Assembly: GCF_007858275.1 (NCBI RefSeq)
Contig: NZ_VFEV01000042.1
Coordinates: 1-60,176, forward strand
Direction: 5' to 3'
Origin: Pseudomonas proteolytica
Lineage (GTDB): Bacteria; Pseudomonadota; Gammaproteobacteria; Pseudomonadales; Pseudomonadaceae
Length of the DNA stretch: 60,176 bases
The notes under the pieces are model-generated. The model was not told the origin of the DNA. It did not search any database and saw nothing but the letters and a program-made list of their open reading frames with translations. Position numbers and translations under genes: made by a program. Shown here piece by piece: positions 42,995-50,866 of the stretch; the stretch's first letter is position 1; the number at the start of each line of letters is the position of its first letter.

Positions 42995-43186
42995 GCCACC
43001 CGTCCTTGATCAAGCACAGCAAACCGAGCATACGACATCGCAGTGAAAGACCCAACGGGCAAGCCTTCAGGACTTAGGTAAGCGGCTGGAGAATTCATCC
43101 AAAAATTCTAGGTGCCGTGGCAACCGAAGGACGCAAAAAATGGGTGTAAATGGGTTCGTACTGGGCGACCGAGAAGCCTGCAGGAG

Positions 43187-43453
43187 TTAAAAGCAGATGC
43201 CGTGATCAATTCGCATGAGCATATCAGCAGCATCTGAGTATCCCGTGGGGGTATATAGCAGTGTGCAAGGTGTCCGGTGGCCCAGTCCAACCACCGACCT
43301 TCCAATCCAGCGTTGAGCTTTGTCACGATCTCCGAACACTCCTTCCGCGACCGAAAGAATTTGCTCGTATCGGCCCACGAAGCAACGATGCTCAGCGCTC
43401 CAGCACGCGACTGGCGAGCACGTGCATGGCGCAATAGTTCTCGAATCACTCAT
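43187..43453 (-). pseudogene. DUF2384 (MbcA/ParS-type) antitoxin remnant
   Basis: The C-terminal half is a clear DUF2384 toxin-binding domain: GRYEQILSVAEGVFGDRDKA, then QRWIGRSVVGLGHRTPCTLL with YTPTGYSDAADML ending in RIDHGICF. Upstream of about 43385 the frame (MSDSRTIAPCTCSPVACW) no longer matches the family, and the helix-turn-helix half is missing. The RES-domain toxin that normally follows such antitoxins is also absent. The rest of 42995-43476 holds no other gene. It is best read as a decayed remnant of a RES-Xre type II toxin-antitoxin system. Confidence 0.65.
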
Positions 43454-43476
43454 GGTTCAGCCTCATGGAGCCTGTA

Positions 43477-43866
43477 TCAAAACACCTTTAGCACTGTGGA
43501 CAGCTGCATCCGCCGACGCTGTCCGTCCCCGACGAGGACGTAGACGGTGTGCGCCGTCACAAAAAACTTCGAGTCACTGAATTCAACCATGGGCTGGGTG
43601 CGCACCCAGCTCTCGCTGATATCTGAGTCGAGGCTGTCGTAGAGCGCGTTGAATGCCAGGATCATCACCGGCTGCTGTCCTTGCGCCCGAATCCCCTGCA
43701 GCACCTCCTCAGGTGCAGCAAGATCGAGCCAAACCCAATCACTGACAACGCAGTGACTACGGCCTGGATAACGCTCCTTCACCTGCTCAATCGCATCCTC
43801 AACGTCCAGCTTAACACCTGGCATATGCAACGCTGGCCCAGCCAACCTCGCTTTTATTTCATTCAT
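43477..43866 (-). CDS. Hypothetical protein, possibly DUF6957 (129 aa)
   Basis: A small acidic alpha/beta protein of unknown role. Features include a conserved-looking VVSDWVWLDLAAPEEVLQGI, the strand PVMILAFNALYDS, and an ending SKFFVTAHTVYVLVGDGQRR. That last pattern recalls the DUF6957 proteins frequent in Pseudomonas accessory regions, but this was not checked. There is no signal peptide. The gene lies 24 bp upstream of the antitoxin remnant and on the same strand, and its regulation is not evident. Confidence 0.6.
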   Translation of the reverse strand: MNEIKARLAGPALHMPGVKLDVEDAIEQVKERYPGRSHCVVSDWVWLDLAAPEEVLQGIRAQGQQPVMILAFNALYDSLDSDISESWVRTQPMVEFSDSKFFVTAHTVYVLVGDGQRRRMQLSTVLKVF

Positions 43867-44027
43867 CCTGGAGCTCCGATTTGACGTGATTTTAGGAGCT
43901 TGGGCTCTTTCAGCCTAGGCTCGTCCTGATCTGGGTTCCTTACCCCGAACAGGCAAATCGCCCAAAGAGATATTGATATCAAATAGACACCATATTCGTC
44001 GAATTGAATCTAGCTGATACCTCTCCC

Positions 44028-44393
44028 TCAGGCGTCCAGGGCTTCCGTTGATGTAATCGAGAATGGAGTGACAATCACGTAATGGTCGGCACCCGAAATG
44101 CTACGAAGAAGCGTCATGCCATGCTTCTGCGATAGCCGAACTACGTGTGGTGTTATCACTGTCATTCCGTCCAGCGCTGCCCCTGAGCGATCGCAGTAAA
44201 CAGAGCCTGTGAACCGAGAGCCCACCTGAGCAGCGTGCATCAGAAACGCGTCGATCAGCACACCCCAGGCGATGGCCTTTGCAGCCTCAACTTCCGGGGG
44301 AACATGAGATATCAGTGTTGTATTTATCGAGCTGTACGACACAGCGCACTCCGTATCTTCAAAATTCCACGATCTTCCCGAGATCGAAACCAC
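44028..44393 (-). CDS. Hypothetical protein after metallophosphoesterase (121 aa)
   Basis: Function unknown. The start overlaps the metallophosphoesterase end by 35 bp, so it is probably co-transcribed, and a shorter start (GTG near 44345) would remove the overlap. The protein has a WGVLIDAFLMHAAQVGSRFT helix and a strand SGADHYVIVTPFSI. No catalytic or membrane motif is visible. It could be a partner or only a neighbour of the phosphoesterase. Confidence 0.5.
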   Translation of the reverse strand: MVSISGRSWNFEDTECAVSYSSINTTLISHVPPEVEAAKAIAWGVLIDAFLMHAAQVGSRFTGSVYCDRSGAALDGMTVITPHVVRLSQKHGMTLLRSISGADHYVIVTPFSITSTEALDA

Positions 44394-45096
44394 ACTCTTC
44401 TTCCGGATAACCTCGTTGATTGCTGATCAGCCTGCAGCCTGATAGCTCAACATCAGTCGAATGGTGGGTATGGCCAAAAATCCATGCATCGGCTCGGTGG
44501 ACTAGAGCGTGCCATGTATTGCAGTAAGCAGCGTTCAGGTGGCCCTCGTGCTCGCCACCACAGACTTCGATAATGGGCGCATGATGTGTGATTACGACAG
44601 TTTTGCCGGCGAACGGCTTTTGCAGCTCTTCAGTTAGCCATTGCTTCGCTTGGTGATTCCTGCTGGCGACGTCGTCCGGGCGCAGCCGTCGATAGTTTTG
44701 ATCGGCGCGTATCGCCCGGTAGTCAGTCATCATCGACCGCGCCATATTCGTTGCAGCGATCACATCGCCGGTCGAGCTGAAATCTGTCCAGCCGCTTGTT
44801 CCCAAGAACCGAATCCTGCCTGCTATGTAGCACTCGTTTTCGAGCACATGGACATGACTCTGCGCAGCGGCGCGGGCTTTCTGAAGCGTCCTATCAAAAT
44901 GGCCGGCGTAAAACTCGTGATTGCCCATCACATAGAGGACGTCGCAGCTGAAGGTCTCATTAGCCCACCGCACACCTTTATCCAATTTGTGAATGTCTCC
45001 AGCTAGCACTACAAGATCGAGGCTTCCTGGGGCAAATGGTGGAAGCTGGAGCGCTGAGAATTCCAAGTGCAAATCGGAGAGGATGTACACCCGCAT
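44359..45096 (-). CDS. Metallophosphoesterase (245 aa)
   Basis: A calcineurin-like binuclear metallophosphoesterase. The metal ligands are all present: RVYILSDLHLEF (D-x-H), VVLAGDIHKLDKG (GDxH-type), YVMGNHEFYAGHF (GNHE), VVITHHAPII (H), and WIFGHTHHSTDV (GHTH). The substrate is unknown; members act on nucleotides, phosphodiesters or phosphoproteins. Length is normal. It is divergent from the XRE regulator with a 202-bp gap that contains a short CGATT-T-AATCG palindrome near 45113. Its place within a defence-rich block suggests, but does not show, a nucleotide-signal role. Confidence 0.85.
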   Translation of the reverse strand: MRVYILSDLHLEFSALQLPPFAPGSLDLVVLAGDIHKLDKGVRWANETFSCDVLYVMGNHEFYAGHFDRTLQKARAAAQSHVHVLENECYIAGRIRFLGTSGWTDFSSTGDVIAATNMARSMMTDYRAIRADQNYRRLRPDDVASRNHQAKQWLTEELQKPFAGKTVVITHHAPIIEVCGGEHEGHLNAAYCNTWHALVHRADAWIFGHTHHSTDVELSGCRLISNQRGYPEEECGFDLGKIVEF

Positions 45097-45298
45097 ATCG
45101 CCGCCTCTTAATTCGATTTAATCGTAAATTGACAGCCCTACTCTGCTCGAACTCAGACGCAGGGATGGATCACGTGCGACCAAAGATCATCGCCGGAACA
45201 TGCTGCAAAAGAGTCCATGATAGCCGAGAGGTTCTTATAAGCACAACCTGCGCTATTTATCAGAACCACCAGGATATGGCTCTATCCTGACTTTTCGG

Positions 45299-45778
45299 AT
45301 GATCATGACGCTGAAAAACGAGATAGGTGCAGCGCTTAGGGCCATACGGCAGCAGCGCGGCTTGAGCTACGAAGAGCTCAATGAGTCGACCTTCCGAACC
45401 TCGCTAAGCCTAATCGAGCGTGGCAAATCCAAGCTCACCATCGAAAAGCTTTCCTCCTTGGCCAAGGCCTTGGATTTTGACCTCCTTGCGTTCATGGCGA
45501 TGTGCATAGCGCTTGAGCGCGGTCAGACACCTGATGACGCCATCGCCGCAGCCCAGAGTGAATTGGATCGTTTCAAGGCCGCTGGTGGCCTGGCGCTGCT
45601 GCAAGAGCAGATCGTAGACGGGGAGCTTGTTTCTCGATCCAAGGGCAAGCCGGCGAATTCCGAAAACAAAAATGCGGTGCGGCGGCTGAAGGCTGAGGGG
45701 AAGACCCAAGCCGAAATCCGGCAGCTGCTTGGACTTTCAAAATCGACGGTGAGTCAGTACTGGCACTCAGAGTCGTGA
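45299..45778 (+). CDS. XRE-family regulator with second C-terminal HTH (159 aa)
   Basis: A transcriptional regulator with two DNA-binding elements. The N-terminal Cro/C1-type HTH is at about residues 8-62 (LRAIRQQRGLSYEELNESTF; LSLIERGKSKLTIEKLSSLA). After a helical linker the C-terminus KAEGKTQAEIRQLLGLSKST with VSQYW is a resolvase-like HTH. ATG codons at 45299 and 45305 are both possible; neither has a strong Shine-Dalgarno. It probably controls itself and the divergent metallophosphoesterase gene. Regulators of this type are frequent guards of mobile or defence gene sets. Confidence 0.82.
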   Translation: MIMTLKNEIGAALRAIRQQRGLSYEELNESTFRTSLSLIERGKSKLTIEKLSSLAKALDFDLLAFMAMCIALERGQTPDDAIAAAQSELDRFKAAGGLALLQEQIVDGELVSRSKGKPANSENKNAVRRLKAEGKTQAEIRQLLGLSKSTVSQYWHSES

Positions 45779-45904
45779 GCTGAGGCTTCAAGGAAAGTTG
45801 AGGTGGTCTTGCGGGCGGCTTTGACACAATCTAACTCCACCCATGCATAGCAGAGCCTCCTGCTTGAGAATGCCAGAAGCCGCCAATCAGGTACGTGGGC
45901 AGCA

Positions 45905-46399
45905 TCACCAGCCCGCGTAATGAGTTACAAGCAGTCCCCACTCCCGTAGCGCTGTTCCATTTGCTCGCAACACTGCGAGCGCTTCAGCTGCAGAAATCTT
46001 GGTAGGACAGCCACCTATCAAGTAGAAGTCGTCCTTTCCAGGGGAGTAGAGGTGAAGCAGCGTAAGTACCATCACACGCTGTAAATCAGTCATTTTTCTG
46101 TATGCACGGCGCATCGCCTTTAAACCTTCGGGGTCAGGCTCTGACCGATCATGATCAAAGCCACAGGGACGCATGGTGTAGTGGCTACCTTCTTGAATCC
46201 CCCACGGCCTACTTTCAGTGAAGCAGGCATCCAGCTCGTATTTCTTAACGATATGCCAAGCGAAATCTCCGAACTTTCTCCCTCGTTCTTCGGATGGCCC
46301 GTCTATCGGCGGAGGTACCCACCGCCAATTCAATTGAAGTCGTAGGCTACCACTGCCATCAGATCCAGGGCGTGAGTTGGTCAACGGGGCTTCGCGCAA
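45905..46399 (-). CDS. Hypothetical protein (164 aa at most)
   Basis: No family recognised. The C-terminal half is the more convincing part: LKAMRRAYRKMTDLQRVMVL followed by TLLHLYSPGKDDFYLIGGCP and SAAEALAVLRANGTALREWG, possibly a helical DNA-binding unit. The frame opens with TTG at 46399 and has no early ATG, so the start is uncertain and the gene may be shorter. It lies between the XRE regulator and hamB and reads leftward, convergent with the XRE regulator. Composition fits the island. Confidence 0.5.
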   Translation of the reverse strand: MREAPLTNSRPGSDGSGSLRLQLNWRWVPPPIDGPSEERGRKFGDFAWHIVKKYELDACFTESRPWGIQEGSHYTMRPCGFDHDRSEPDPEGLKAMRRAYRKMTDLQRVMVLTLLHLYSPGKDDFYLIGGCPTKISAAEALAVLRANGTALREWGLLVTHYAGW

Positions 46400-46548
46400 C
46401 CGGCACCGGTCTTATGCTCATGGTCTGACCATGTAGGGAGTACTGGGTCACTCACCCACAGTCAGGCCAAGCGGTCGATTGCCTGCTGGAGCAAAGCCTA
46501 GAGAGCTCGCCACCGCCAAAGCCACGTTGTTAATTCCAGCGGTCACGA

Positions 46549-49011
46549 TCAAACCCGAATGCTCATTTTCGCCTCAAAAATCATCAGATCGCTGACCTCG
46601 TCACTCATCATTTTTCTGACGATGCGCGAGTCCACTTGGACTTCGCCATCCGATCCCACCCTGACCATTTCTGCATAATCTGCGAGCATGAGGTCGGCCA
46701 GGCCACGGCTGAAGCCGTCCCGAATCAGCTTGATCCTGAGATCATCGTCGGTACCATATTTGATCCGCTTGTAGAACCCAGCCTCCAAAGCACCGACACC
46801 GTTGAGCACTTCCACGAACTTTAAGATCCGGTTGTCGAAGAAATCCTCTTCGTCCTTCAAATGCACGATAGCCAGGTTGATGCGCTCGGCATCATCTTTC
46901 TGAGAGATCCTGACCCAGTTCTCGTACACGCTCTCACCGAAGGTCGAGTCGCCCCATTTGCCCACAAAAACGTGGTCGGTGACTCCTTCTTCGGCAAGCT
47001 TGTTCCAGTACCGAAGGGTGAGCCGGATCATTCTCTTGAGGCTGTATCGCTTCAACCTCCAATCCAGAAGCATGGTGTAGAACTTAAGCGCAGGGAGCTC
47101 GTTGAGACGTAGCAAATCACGGTGCTCTCGGCTATCTTCAAAGTTTGCGATGAAGAGCTTCTGGACAGCCCGCATCAGTCGTGCAACGTCGCTGATTTGC
47201 CCAAGCGTCTTGACCGAATTCTTGATCCGCCGATCAATACGTTCCTCATGCTTGAAAACATCGAGTTCACTGATGCTATTGGCGATCATCAGCTTTCCAA
47301 GCTCGGTCGTCACGTATTGGCAAGGACGATCCCCCAGCAAGCCCGGATGCAAATTTGCCAGGCGTTCAACCGCATCGTTGTACAGTTTCGAAATCTTGCC
47401 ATCCACGATGGTCGTGGCCTCAAGCATGACATTACCGACGCTATCCTGGTCAACCTGCGAGACGTTCACCGCCTTTTGGTAAAAGCTTTGGAGATTTGCC
47501 CGCTTGCTGGTGAACCCCTCGACTCCGAGCAGATAAATACTGGACTCCAGCTTCTTCAGTGAAGCCTGCGCCTCAGGCGCAAATACTTCGCTAAAACGAT
47601 TGACCCGCCCAATCAGGTTTTTGAACTGGGACGACGTGAGATTGCTTTGCCCTTTTGTGTAATCAAAGATAAACAACCGCTCGATGGGTAGATTCACGCC
47701 CTCCAGTAACGTTGAATTACACACCAGGTATTTCATTTTCTTTGAAGCGCTGAAGAGACTTTCAAGATACAGGCGGATGGTGTCCGGGATAGAGCCATGG
47801 TGATACATGACGCCTTTCCTGAGACACGAGATCAAGCGATAGCGCTTATCAAAAGCATCCTCCAGCTCGTCGCATGCACGCGCGATGAAGGGACAATCAA
47901 CAGGCTTCAGTGTCGCAGCCAACCCCACAGCGAATGCCTCAATACTCTTCTTCTTGTTTCCATAGATGATGTTCTTGTTGAGCGACTCGCGTCGGATCAG
48001 CTCGAAGCAATTCTGGTATTTGCCGTCAATATCAAGCCAGACATTGAGGAAATGGTCGTACAGTTTGAGTTTTCCATCCCCCTTGTTTGGCCTGAAATCT
48101 CGAAGGTAAAAGCGCTCTGACTTGATGTACTCATCAATCCTGAATCCCGTAGGGATCATGTCCAGAAAGCGTACCCTGACGTTGAGCTCGTCACAGAGAA
48201 AGGGAGTGAGGAACTTGAACGAGGTCTTTTGGTTGCGCGCTCCCAGAATGCACAGCATGGTAGCCAGCAGTTCGCTTCGTCGGTCATTCTGAAGAAGGTT
48301 GTGCGCCTCATCGACAAACACCATGTCGAAACTTAGCAAGGGGTGATCGTTCAGCAGCCGGCTCAAGCGCTCCTGGGTCAGCACAAATGCTCGATCGTTT
48401 CGGCCTTCAACATACATCTCAGGATGAGAGATCACCTTCCCCAAACCTTCAATATCGGCATAAATGAGGCGCTTCTTGGTCTGTGCTAGGAGCGCTTTGG
48501 AAGGCACCAGGATCAGGATCTTACTGTGAGGGTTATCGTTCACTGACTTGATGATCAGCTCGGACTTTCCATACGACGTCGGGGCCACTACCACGGAAGA
48601 GTGCTCGTATTCGGACTGGACGAACGTGCGCAGTGCCTCCTGCTGCTCGGTCAGTACAATGCCCTGATCGCGGAATGTGTCAACGTAGCTTCCTACAATC
48701 TGTCGGATGAAAGAGTCGCTGCGGTGGTCGTCCTCTGGAAAGTCGTTACCGATCACGGCAGATACAGGATGTAAGCCGTGGTGGAGCGCGACATCGTAGA
48801 GGGCTTCGTATCGGCCAGTGAGGTTTCCGTAAAACAGGATGATCCGATAGCCCAGACGCTTGATCTCCGGCGTCTGATGGTTAAGCAACAGCACTGCGAT
48901 AGCCAGCAGCTTAACGACCTCCGAGTCTTCCATCTCATCCTTGCTGAGGAGGCGGAAGTACAGGTCTTTGAATTTCGTGTTGGCTAACTTCCTGATTGTC
49001 AGCTCTTTCAT
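46549..49011 (-). CDS. hamB: HamB, Hachiman superfamily 2 helicase (820 aa)
   Basis: The helicase subunit of Hachiman anti-phage defence. SF2 motifs: VLTEQQEALRTFVQSEYEHS (Q-type), Walker A VVAPTSYGKSELI (about residues 141-153), ILILVPSKALLAQTKKRLIY (Ia), MVFVDEAHNLLQ (DEAH, near 233). The second RecA domain contains MKYLVCNSTLLEGVNLPIER and FKNLIGRVNRF as motifs V and VI. The start lies one base after the hamA stop. In known systems HamB scans and grips DNA and releases HamA as a non-specific nuclease. The length of 820 aa is normal. A C-terminal 300-residue region is family-specific. Confidence 0.88.
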   Translation of the reverse strand: MKELTIRKLANTKFKDLYFRLLSKDEMEDSEVVKLLAIAVLLLNHQTPEIKRLGYRIILFYGNLTGRYEALYDVALHHGLHPVSAVIGNDFPEDDHRSDSFIRQIVGSYVDTFRDQGIVLTEQQEALRTFVQSEYEHSSVVVAPTSYGKSELIIKSVNDNPHSKILILVPSKALLAQTKKRLIYADIEGLGKVISHPEMYVEGRNDRAFVLTQERLSRLLNDHPLLSFDMVFVDEAHNLLQNDRRSELLATMLCILGARNQKTSFKFLTPFLCDELNVRVRFLDMIPTGFRIDEYIKSERFYLRDFRPNKGDGKLKLYDHFLNVWLDIDGKYQNCFELIRRESLNKNIIYGNKKKSIEAFAVGLAATLKPVDCPFIARACDELEDAFDKRYRLISCLRKGVMYHHGSIPDTIRLYLESLFSASKKMKYLVCNSTLLEGVNLPIERLFIFDYTKGQSNLTSSQFKNLIGRVNRFSEVFAPEAQASLKKLESSIYLLGVEGFTSKRANLQSFYQKAVNVSQVDQDSVGNVMLEATTIVDGKISKLYNDAVERLANLHPGLLGDRPCQYVTTELGKLMIANSISELDVFKHEERIDRRIKNSVKTLGQISDVARLMRAVQKLFIANFEDSREHRDLLRLNELPALKFYTMLLDWRLKRYSLKRMIRLTLRYWNKLAEEGVTDHVFVGKWGDSTFGESVYENWVRISQKDDAERINLAIVHLKDEEDFFDNRILKFVEVLNGVGALEAGFYKRIKYGTDDDLRIKLIRDGFSRGLADLMLADYAEMVRVGSDGEVQVDSRIVRKMMSDEVSDLMIFEAKMSIRV

Positions 49012-49012
49012 G

Positions 49013-49810
49013 TCAGTGTCCCGATTCCGCTTTCAAAAATTCTTCCAACCGCGTCAGCGTGCCCTTGTGCAGCGACAGCACCACCAGCGTTTTGAAGGCA
49101 GACTCGCTTGCTAGGTCAGTTGTGAACTTGGAGATGGTTTTTTCTGCAACGCGCTGGGAGACGTCACTGAACAGGGCCGATATCAGAAAGACGTTATTGT
49201 CAGCTGCAGTCGCCGATTGACCCACGGCCATGTCAGCCTCAAGCTCTAGAATCTCCAGCACGGAGTCCCTGAAGTCAGCCTTGGCGTGGATGGAGTTGCG
49301 GGCCGCGTTGATCGCGTTCTGCCAATGATTCATCTCCTGCTCCGCGAGTCGTCCCTTTAGATCATCGCGGGCCTTAGCGAGCAGATCACGAGTGGCAGTA
49401 CATGGGGTCTTGCCCACCCTAATCCCACCGGATTTCACCTCAGTGATCCAGACCTCATTGCTTGACGATTCATAGAGCAGCAGATCGAAGCCCTTGCGTA
49501 TGCTTTTCTCTTCCATGTTGAAAAATGGAGAGACAACGTCAAAGCCAGGGAAAAGCTTCAGGATCACAACGTGGGACAGGAGCTCTCCAAGCATCCCTAC
49601 CTGAGTCTTGCGTGTTTTACCGGAGTATCGATCCCAAAACGCACGCAAGGTTGCCGGGTACTTGTACAAAGCTCTGTCACGGCTCGCCTGGTCAACGCCA
49701 TGGCATATCCGCGTCAGATTTTCCCGAAGGGCATCCTTGAGCTCATCAGATAAACGCTCGACACAGCACAACGCATACTGATCAACCTGCTTGAAACTTA
49801 CACCATCCAT
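49013..49810 (-). CDS. hamA: HamA, Hachiman nuclease effector, DUF1837 (265 aa)
   Basis: The effector of Hachiman. The DUF1837 PD-(D/E)XK core is visible: GMLGELLSHVVILKLFPGFD (Glu near 76), RKGFDLLLYE (Asp near 109) and VWITEVKSGGIRVGK (E-x-K, 124-126). The C-terminal part (LVVLSLHKGTLTRLEEFLKA) is helical. It is followed after one base by hamB, the standard order. In known systems HamA is held inactive by HamB until DNA damage or phage replication intermediates appear, then degrades DNA and kills the infected cell. A weak GGATAGG site precedes the ATG. Confidence 0.88.
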   Translation of the reverse strand: MDGVSFKQVDQYALCCVERLSDELKDALRENLTRICHGVDQASRDRALYKYPATLRAFWDRYSGKTRKTQVGMLGELLSHVVILKLFPGFDVVSPFFNMEEKSIRKGFDLLLYESSSNEVWITEVKSGGIRVGKTPCTATRDLLAKARDDLKGRLAEQEMNHWQNAINAARNSIHAKADFRDSVLEILELEADMAVGQSATAADNNVFLISALFSDVSQRVAEKTISKFTTDLASESAFKTLVVLSLHKGTLTRLEEFLKAESGH

Positions 49811-50068
49811 AACCTATCCATGAGGGTCATCTCTGGTAATTCCTTTGCATGACGATAGCGGCAAAACGCCACCCATCGATGCAAACTATCCTGATTTTAA
49901 GGCAGAGGTAAACAGGTAATTGCGTCCCTGTGAAATTTGCCAGATATCGTTACGTAGGAGCTTGGGAGCGACAAGACGATCGTACTATTCCAATGCATGG
50001 CTTGCCGATGCACCCGCGCCAAGCGATGATCGCTTGGCGGCTATCACCCGCCGTCCCATCTGGATCAT

Positions 50069-50683
50069 ATGTGGTACTACGAGGGCTTATCCTTGACACT
50101 TGGAACTTGCGCCTGCAAACCCGAGTTCTTGGCCGATGGCCAATGCTTGTCGTGCGACGATACCCGGGTCAGAAACCTCAACCGAGAAAAGACGCTGAGG
50201 AGCAACCATGCTAGGCGAATTCCTGGATGGAATGACTACCTCGCCTTTGAGGGGGCGCACTGCAGACACTTGTACGCAAATTTGAGTGACCAATGGAAGT
50301 GCCCGTGCTGCGACCGGACGAAATTTGAGTTACTCCGCTGGACAATGCTTTTTCCCAGTAGACCAGACAAGCGGGAAGGTTGGGCCGTTGGGGTTCATAC
50401 CCATCATGATCATGGCGCTGATCCATACGGGATCAAGCCTCAGCCGGGTGAGGTCTGCCGAATCAGCAGCTTTGCACCGATAACAATTTGTGAACAGTGC
50501 AACAGTGCTGACGGTTCAGCTAAAAGGCACCTGAAACTCCCTAGGCATTTTACTTTTGGGCCTGCGGAGATTCGGGCGTTTGTCCGCTCAACGCCACACG
50601 GCAAGCACCTCATCAAGTACGACGTCGCCAAGGCGATATTCGATCAGGTTACCGCTCCCCACCCGTTCCCCCCCTGGCGATAG
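50069..50683 (+). CDS. HNH-like zinc-binding protein (204 aa)
   Basis: A probable HNH-fold nuclease or zinc-finger protein. A metal site is suggested by WKCPCCDRTKFELLRW near residue 78 and by FAPITICEQCNSADGSAKRH near 138, with VHTHHDHGADPYG between them as the His-rich active region. The order C-x2-C ... HHDH ... C-x2-CN fits an HNH/EndoVII-type bba-metal fold. The N-terminal 50 residues carry further Cys (CACKPEF, GQCLSCDD). The start is uncertain: ATG 50069 has only a weak GGAT site. It is divergent from Hachiman across 258 bp in which I see no other gene. A stand-alone restriction role is possible. Confidence 0.6.
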   Translation: MWYYEGLSLTLGTCACKPEFLADGQCLSCDDTRVRNLNREKTLRSNHARRIPGWNDYLAFEGAHCRHLYANLSDQWKCPCCDRTKFELLRWTMLFPSRPDKREGWAVGVHTHHDHGADPYGIKPQPGEVCRISSFAPITICEQCNSADGSAKRHLKLPRHFTFGPAEIRAFVRSTPHGKHLIKYDVAKAIFDQVTAPHPFPPWR

Positions 50684-50866
50684 CACTCAGTTGAGTTGCA
50701 AACCCAGTTCCGAGCCCCGGATGCACCTTCTATGGATAGATGATGGTCACTGCTGTTGTTTCGATTAGCTAGGCAGTACCCCTGAATAGTGATCCACCTA
50801 CCCTGGTACATCGGCTTGAGGTCGATTAGGTGGGCTCATCCAAGCGGAGGCTTGCCACATGTGGCG

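Noticed and set aside
43108..43449. 113-codon minus-strand frame
   Set aside because: It overlaps the recognisable DUF2384 sequence in another frame and has no family pattern.
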